NCBI GenBank assembly: GCA_934725105.1
Contig: CAKVBD010000010.1
Span: 1-61,878 of the forward strand
DNA: 61,878 nucleotides
From: an uncultured Bulleidia sp.
GTDB taxonomy: Bacteria > Bacillota_I > Bacilli_A > Erysipelotrichales > Erysipelotrichaceae
Direction of reading: 5' to 3'
Positions 58,247-61,878 of this stretch are shown in pieces. The notes under the pieces are model-generated. The model had not been told where the DNA came from and made no database searches. It saw only the letters and a program-made list of their open reading frames with translations. The stretch's first letter is position 1. Every line of letters starts with the position of its first letter. A program made the translations under genes and the position numbers.

Positions 58247-60046
58247 TTATTTCTTCACTAAACCACTATTCTTCAAAAGCAGTTCAACATCTGTACCCTT
58301 GAATTTCTTTAAAACGAAGTCAATCACTTTCTTTTCAGCATAGTTCAATTCAGCTTCATCAATAGACTTCTTATCAATTGCATAATAAGCAGCTCTTAAT
58401 AATTCTCTTACATCATATTGAGATCCCCACACTTCAGGAACACCACGATCTACATTCAATAGTGTATATACTGCTTCCATACCACTACGCATTGAATATT
58501 CTGTTGTAAAGATAGTATCTCTTGGAATTTCAGCAAATTGTCCAATAAATGCGAAGTTAACAGCACCATCTGGAACTACATGTGGACGGTCTGTATTCTT
58601 TCTTGGCTGGAAGAATGCATTGATATATGGCATATAGCAAGTTGTTGTATTACATGCATTAGCCGCAAGATCATCAATACGATCTTCATCTACACCAATG
58701 TGATACAGCCACTCTTTACATACTTCTTCACCTGTACATTCCTTCATCGGTTTATCTACATAGTTACCTGGACGGTTTGTATTCAATGAATATAACCATA
58801 CAAGAACTGTATTTTCATCTTGTGATTTAAACTGTGGCTGTCTGTTAATTGTCCAGCTTAGATACCAATGATCTCTAGAATCCTTTACTGTTACAATACC
58901 ACCTGTTGTTACGCGATGACGTCTAGGATCTCTCTTACATACATTCATGATATGTTGAATGACTTCTTCGTTGCTTGTTTCAACAGTTGCACTCATCCAG
59001 TTTGTAGCTTCTGTATCACTGCAGAATACTTCTGGCTTGCCATATTCGCCATATTTTGCCTGTTTTGCGATGTTTTTCCAAAGATCCCATGATTCACCAT
59101 AGCCATCCTTGATTCCACTTAAATCAGGTGCTGTATGCTGATCTCCATAACAGCTTGTATCTGTGCAGCAGCCATTTGTGATAAATACTAGATCATCTTC
59201 TGATAATGCAATCTTTTCTTCTACGCCATTCTTCAAGACAATTAATTCCTTAGCCACCTTACGATCATGTTCATCTGTATCAATGATGACATTCTTGACG
59301 TCCATTCCAAATTCGATTGCAACTCCATGTGCTTCAAGATACTTCACAAGAGGAAGAATCATACTTTCATATTGGTTATATTTTGTAAAACGAAGAGCTG
59401 AGAAATCAGGTAAACCATCAATATGATGTACATATCTACATAAATATCTCTTCATTTCCAATGCACTAGACCATTTTTGGAAAGCAAACATTGTCTGCCA
59501 ATATAACCAGAAATTAGTATCCCAGAATTCATCAGGTAAAACATCAGAAATCTTCTTATCTTCTAATTCATCTTCTGAAGTGATAAAGAGTTTACTTAAT
59601 GCCATTGCACTCTTTTTATCAAGTGTGAATTTACCATCTGTATGTGCACTTTCACCACGATTTTGACTTGCTCTACATAAAGAATAGTTTGGATCTTCTT
59701 TATTCAACCAATAATATTCATCCAAAACTGTAACGCCTTCAGTTTCAATGGATGGTACATCTTTAAATACATCCCACATAACTTCAAAGTGGTTATCCAT
59801 TTCTCTGCCGCCTCTCATGTAGAAACCTTTTGTTACATCTTTTCTACCATCACAGCTTCCACCAGCAATATCTATTTTTTCTAGAACATGGATACGGTCT
59901 CCTGAAATCTGCCCATCTCTAACAAGATAGAATGCAGCAGTTAATCCAGCTAGGCCTGTACCAATAATATACGCTGACTTCTTATCCGCATCCTTTGGCT
60001 TTCTTGGATGTGCGAATGCTTCATAATTTCCTGAACTATAATACAT
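58247..60046 (-). CDS. ohyA: oleate hydratase (myosin-cross-reactive antigen family)
   Basis: A 599-residue FAD-dependent hydratase adding water to cis-9 unsaturated fatty acids (oleate to 10-hydroxystearate). The FAD site is AYIIGTGLAGLTAAFYLVRDG; HVLEKIDIAGGSCDG, FYMRGGREMDNHFEVMWDVFKDVPS (catalytic Glu region) and YMPYINAFFQPRKNTDRP with FAFIGQFAEIPRDTIFTTEYSMRSGMEAVYTLL are typical. Full length. In Gram-positive colonisers it detoxifies host unsaturated fatty acids. GGAG supports the ATG. The upstream region holds TTGACA (60104) and TGTCAA (60122) inverted repeats. Confidence 0.97.
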   Translation of the reverse strand: MYYSSGNYEAFAHPRKPKDADKKSAYIIGTGLAGLTAAFYLVRDGQISGDRIHVLEKIDIAGGSCDGRKDVTKGFYMRGGREMDNHFEVMWDVFKDVPSIETEGVTVLDEYYWLNKEDPNYSLCRASQNRGESAHTDGKFTLDKKSAMALSKLFITSEDELEDKKISDVLPDEFWDTNFWLYWQTMFAFQKWSSALEMKRYLCRYVHHIDGLPDFSALRFTKYNQYESMILPLVKYLEAHGVAIEFGMDVKNVIIDTDEHDRKVAKELIVLKNGVEEKIALSEDDLVFITNGCCTDTSCYGDQHTAPDLSGIKDGYGESWDLWKNIAKQAKYGEYGKPEVFCSDTEATNWMSATVETSNEEVIQHIMNVCKRDPRRHRVTTGGIVTVKDSRDHWYLSWTINRQPQFKSQDENTVLVWLYSLNTNRPGNYVDKPMKECTGEEVCKEWLYHIGVDEDRIDDLAANACNTTTCYMPYINAFFQPRKNTDRPHVVPDGAVNFAFIGQFAEIPRDTIFTTEYSMRSGMEAVYTLLNVDRGVPEVWGSQYDVRELLRAAYYAIDKKSIDEAELNYAEKKVIDFVLKKFKGTDVELLLKNSGLVKK

Positions 60047-60145
60047 AATTTATTCTCCTTTTTTGACTTAAGGTCAGTATAGCACTCGTCAATAGAGAGT
60101 AAATTGACATAATTTGAAATTTGTCAAAGAATGAGGCATAAAAAA

Positions 60146-60167
60146 AAGAATCCAAAACTGGATTCTT
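60146..60167 (-). terminator. intrinsic terminator of EIIA gene
   Basis: AAGAATCCA pairs with TGGATTCTT around four bases, followed by a T-run on the minus strand. Confidence 0.8.
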
Positions 60168-60176
60168 CATTGATCA

Positions 60177-60485
60177 TTAACCTAACTTTTTGTAAAGTGT
60201 AACGAATCTTTCAGCAAGGATTCCAAATCCTTCAGCACTCATTAACTGGTCTTCAGCGTGTGTGAGTAAAAGATCCATGATAACCTTGTCACCCTGAGCA
60301 GTCTGTGTTAATAACTTAGCGTGAGCATCATGTCCTTCAACATAAGCATCCTGACCTTCTTTAATTAGTTTTTCAGCTTCTTCGAAGTTTCCTTCAGCTG
60401 CTGCATCAATAGCTGCGATATAGTTAGAACGAGCTGTTCCTACTGCTGCAATAATGTTAAACGCAATTAATTCTGTACCTTCCAT
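60177..60485 (-). CDS. PTS lactose/cellobiose-family EIIA
   Basis: A 102-residue EIIA subunit, an all-helical trimer that passes phosphate from HPr to EIIB. It has IAFNIIAAVGTARSNYIAAIDAAAEGNFEEAEKLIKEGQDA and the phosphorylated His in LLTHAEDQLMSAEGF near residue 75. The start at 60485 follows AAAGGAG; a longer upstream frame would read through the hairpin before it. It is 97 bases after the EIIB gene. No EIIC or phospho-glycosidase is adjacent; the EIIC copies are at 34.8-39 kb. Confidence 0.94.
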   Translation of the reverse strand: MEGTELIAFNIIAAVGTARSNYIAAIDAAAEGNFEEAEKLIKEGQDAYVEGHDAHAKLLTQTAQGDKVIMDLLLTHAEDQLMSAEGFGILAERFVTLYKKLG

Positions 60486-60529
60486 GTTTTCTCCTTTATA
60501 AGTACTTATGTACAAATATAATGATAATA

Positions 60530-60566
60530 TGAAAACGGTTTCCACGCAAGAACATAGAAACCGTTT
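60530..60566. promoter_or_regulatory. hairpin with embedded cre-like site between EIIB and EIIA
   Basis: GAAAACGGTTTC (60531-60542) and GAAACCGTTTT (about 60556-60566) form a strong hairpin. The left arm reads TGAAAACGGTTTCC (60530-60543), 13 of 14 cre positions. The minus-strand tract after it is only moderately T-rich, so partial termination between the two PTS genes is likely. Confidence 0.5.
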
Positions 60567-60582
60567 TTTTAATTTTTGAAAA

Positions 60583-60888
60583 TTAAGCGTTTAGCTTCTT
60601 TTCAGCCATTTCAAGAACAGCTTTACCATCCATTAAACCATAAGCTCTCATATCGATTGCTTCAATTGGCTTACCAGGGAACTGTTTCTGAAGCTTAGCT
60701 AATGCGAAACGAACCTGTGGTCCAATCAAAATAACATCAGCTTCTGGTCCATGCTTATCAACTTCATTGAGTGAGTAAGCTGCGATGTTATAATCTGCAC
60801 CCTTAGCTGCTGCTGCTTCCTTCATTTTGTTAACAAGTAAACTTGTAGACATACCTGCGGAGCAAAATAATGTAATATTTTTTGCCAT
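60583..60888 (-). CDS. PTS lactose/cellobiose-family EIIB
   Basis: A 101-residue cytoplasmic EIIB subunit. The phospho-cysteine loop is TLFCSAGMSTSLLVNKM (Cys9), followed by NIAAYSLNEVDKHGPEADVILIGPQVRFALAKLQ and a MRAYGLMDGKAVLEMAEKKL ending. It takes phosphate from EIIA and gives it to the sugar in EIIC. AGAAGG lies upstream of the ATG. Promoter and cre site overlap, so carbon catabolite repression is expected. Confidence 0.95.
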   Translation of the reverse strand: MAKNITLFCSAGMSTSLLVNKMKEAAAAKGADYNIAAYSLNEVDKHGPEADVILIGPQVRFALAKLQKQFPGKPIEAIDMRAYGLMDGKAVLEMAEKKLNA

Positions 60889-60928
60889 AATTATTTAACC
60901 TTCTTTCTTGGAAATTCTCCGTACATTT

Positions 60929-60957
60929 ATAATAATATACAAGCGTTTACATCGCAA
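60929..60957 (-). promoter_or_regulatory. EIIB promoter with cre-like site in the spacer
   Basis: Minus strand: -35 TTGCGA (60952-60957), 17-base spacer, -10 TATTAT (60929-60934). The spacer holds TGTAAACGCTTGTA (60938-60951), 12 of 14 cre positions. CcpA bound here would block polymerase. Confidence 0.65.
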
Positions 60958-60989
60958 GAAAAAATTTAAACTTGATAACAAACAGATAA

Positions 60990-61781
60990 CTAATTTGTCA
61001 TTTGAAAGTATTCTTCCATTGTTAGTCCACTATCTGTAATTTTCTGAGCTATCTCTTTACCAACGTAACGGAAATTCCATGGGGAAAATTTAACACCTGT
61101 TATTTCTTCTTTTCCTTTTGGATTTCTTAAAATAAAACCATACTCACTACAATGCGTAATTAACCATTGATACGCATCTGTTTGTTCAAATCTGACATCT
61201 AATTCATATTTATGAGAAGTTGTAGATAAATCAACAGATAAACCTGTCTGATGTTCAGAACATCCTGGAATACAATCAATACGTTCAGCTTCCTGTTTTC
61301 CGAATTTTGAAACATAATAGTGATACAAATCAGTTTGGTACTCATAGTCACGGTATCCAGAAACAAGATAAAGATGAATACCCTCATCGTTTGCTTTAGA
61401 AAACATATCTTCTAAAGCAGAAGAAACTTCAGGCAAAAGTAATTGTGATTCGTATTGAGGTACATTCACACTTACAAGAGAATTTGGAATGAAATCACTT
61501 TCAATAGAATGCCATTTATTAACAATTCTAAGTATAGAATCATCAGTTGTGACGTCATAAATTTCAGGAGTGTTTGTAGGCAAGATAGATGGGCTAGGAG
61601 AAGGAATAAAAGTTGCCTCTGGAGTCGTTGATGGAAGAGGAGAATTTTGCATAGAACCAGAAGAAGAATGATCAACACGATCAGTAAAACCGCTAAATAA
61701 AAGATATAAGAATAAGCAAGATAATACACCACTTAATATTAGGACGATATAAACTTTTTTATATAAACTTCTGATATTCAT
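60990..61781 (-). CDS. VanY-like D,D-carboxypeptidase fold protein, probably inactive
   Basis: A 263-residue membrane-anchored extracytoplasmic protein: one helix at about 11-32, a Ser/Pro/Thr-rich linker (about 38-70), and a VanY/peptidase M15B domain. LYLVSGYRDYEYQTDLYHYYVSKFG and CSEHQTGLSVDLS keep the first His and Asp zinc ligands. The second motif, normally E-P-W-H-F-R-Y-V-G, reads S-P-W-N-F-R-Y-V-G, so the catalytic Glu and third zinc ligand His are both replaced. It probably binds rather than cleaves D-Ala-ended peptides. The start at 61781 has no ribosome site; TACAAT is seven bases upstream. Confidence 0.85.
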   Translation of the reverse strand: MNIRSLYKKVYIVLILSGVLSCLFLYLLFSGFTDRVDHSSSGSMQNSPLPSTTPEATFIPSPSPSILPTNTPEIYDVTTDDSILRIVNKWHSIESDFIPNSLVSVNVPQYESQLLLPEVSSALEDMFSKANDEGIHLYLVSGYRDYEYQTDLYHYYVSKFGKQEAERIDCIPGCSEHQTGLSVDLSTTSHKYELDVRFEQTDAYQWLITHCSEYGFILRNPKGKEEITGVKFSPWNFRYVGKEIAQKITDSGLTMEEYFQMTN

Positions 61782-61788
61782 ACAAGGT

Positions 61789-61816
61789 ATTGTACAGATA
61801 AATAAAAAAAAAGCAA
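61789..61816 (-). promoter_or_regulatory. promoter of VanY-like gene, leaderless, within the rrn 3' end
   Basis: Minus strand: TTGCTT (61811-61816), 16-base spacer, TACAAT (61789-61794), then seven bases to the ATG at 61781. The -35 begins two bases after the 5S rRNA end, and the spacer is the T-rich tract after that gene. Confidence 0.5.
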
Positions 61817-61817
61817 A

Positions 61818-61878
61818 GACCTGGCAACGTGCTCGATTCACCGCAAGGCTATTTTTGCCGCTGATGTGCTTAACTTCT
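61818..61878 (-). rRNA. rrf: 5S ribosomal RNA, 3' part (cut by window edge)
   Basis: On the minus strand the sequence begins AGAAGTTAAGC, a universal 5S segment, and ends CACGTTGCCAGGTC, the usual 3' half of 5S rRNA. A run of T follows directly. About 60 bases of the 3' half are inside the window; the 5' half and presumably 23S and 16S lie to the right. An rrn operon therefore reads into the VanY-like gene on the same strand. Confidence 0.85.

Noticed and set aside
1..61878. CRISPR array, prophage or integrative element
   Set aside because: No regularly spaced repeats, integrase, phage structural or conjugation genes were seen; the only mobile trace is the IS200-type remnant.

Overview
The window is AT-rich and densely coding. 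It looks like chromosome of a low-GC Firmicute, and the gene set points to the class Erysipelotrichia (a Solobacterium/Bulleidia/Holdemania-like organism). It has an RNA polymerase delta subunit, a cyclic-di-AMP receptor (DarA/PstA), lactose/cellobiose-type PTS genes, split transketolase, T-box control, AGGAGG-type ribosome sites and U-tract terminators. There is no outer-membrane machinery. Genus is an inference; I cannot run a search. Most genes lie on the minus strand. The window ends inside a 5S rRNA gene, so an rrn operon lies just beyond the right edge.

Layout. 0.1-9.7 kb: two Cof-type HAD phosphatases, a DUF218/membrane-protein pair, an orphan RelB/DinJ antitoxin coupled to a membrane-anchored protein, a DUF2130 coiled-coil protein with an internal duplication, and a GT39-like membrane glycosyltransferase. 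9.7-22.6 kb: glutamate dehydrogenase, a TsaC/Sua5-like protein with a GH36 alpha-galactosidase, an ElaA acetyltransferase, a CCG-domain cysteine-rich protein, a lipid kinase with a very large LtaS/OpgB-like sulfatase-fold protein, an IS200-type remnant, an XRE-DUF5680 regulator and ArgS. 22.6-34.7 kb: a PTS EIIB-ROK fusion, a complete branched-chain amino acid ABC transporter (livKHMGF) ending in a CBS-ACT protein, MurA, an RpiR regulator, and a valine-type T-box in front of BrnQ. 34.8-40.2 kb: three tandem copies of a PTS EIIC gene, the third broken, followed by class II fructose-bisphosphate aldolase. 40.2-48.8 kb: housekeeping genes (rpoE, ispF, cca, darA, ychF, folD, dtd). 49-61.9 kb: a secreted CHAP hydrolase, a MATE exporter with a trailing mini-ORF, a CadA-type metal ATPase with four metal-binding domains, a PHP phosphatase, split transketolase, oleate hydratase, PTS EIIA and EIIB, a VanY-like protein with a degenerate active site, and the 5S rRNA end.

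Two themes link the genes. The first is nutrient control. The three EIIC genes, EIIB and the CHAP region carry CcpA (cre)-like sites. The liv operon has a CodY-like box and its own ACT-domain protein, and brnQ is read through a Val T-box. The second is translation initiation. At least seven genes have a -10 hexamer six or seven bases before the start codon and no Shine-Dalgarno sequence, which predicts leaderless mRNAs. The clearest candidates for undescribed biology are the EIIB-ROK pseudokinase fusion, the recurrent leaderless start architecture, and the inactivated VanY-like protein driven from the 5S rRNA terminator.
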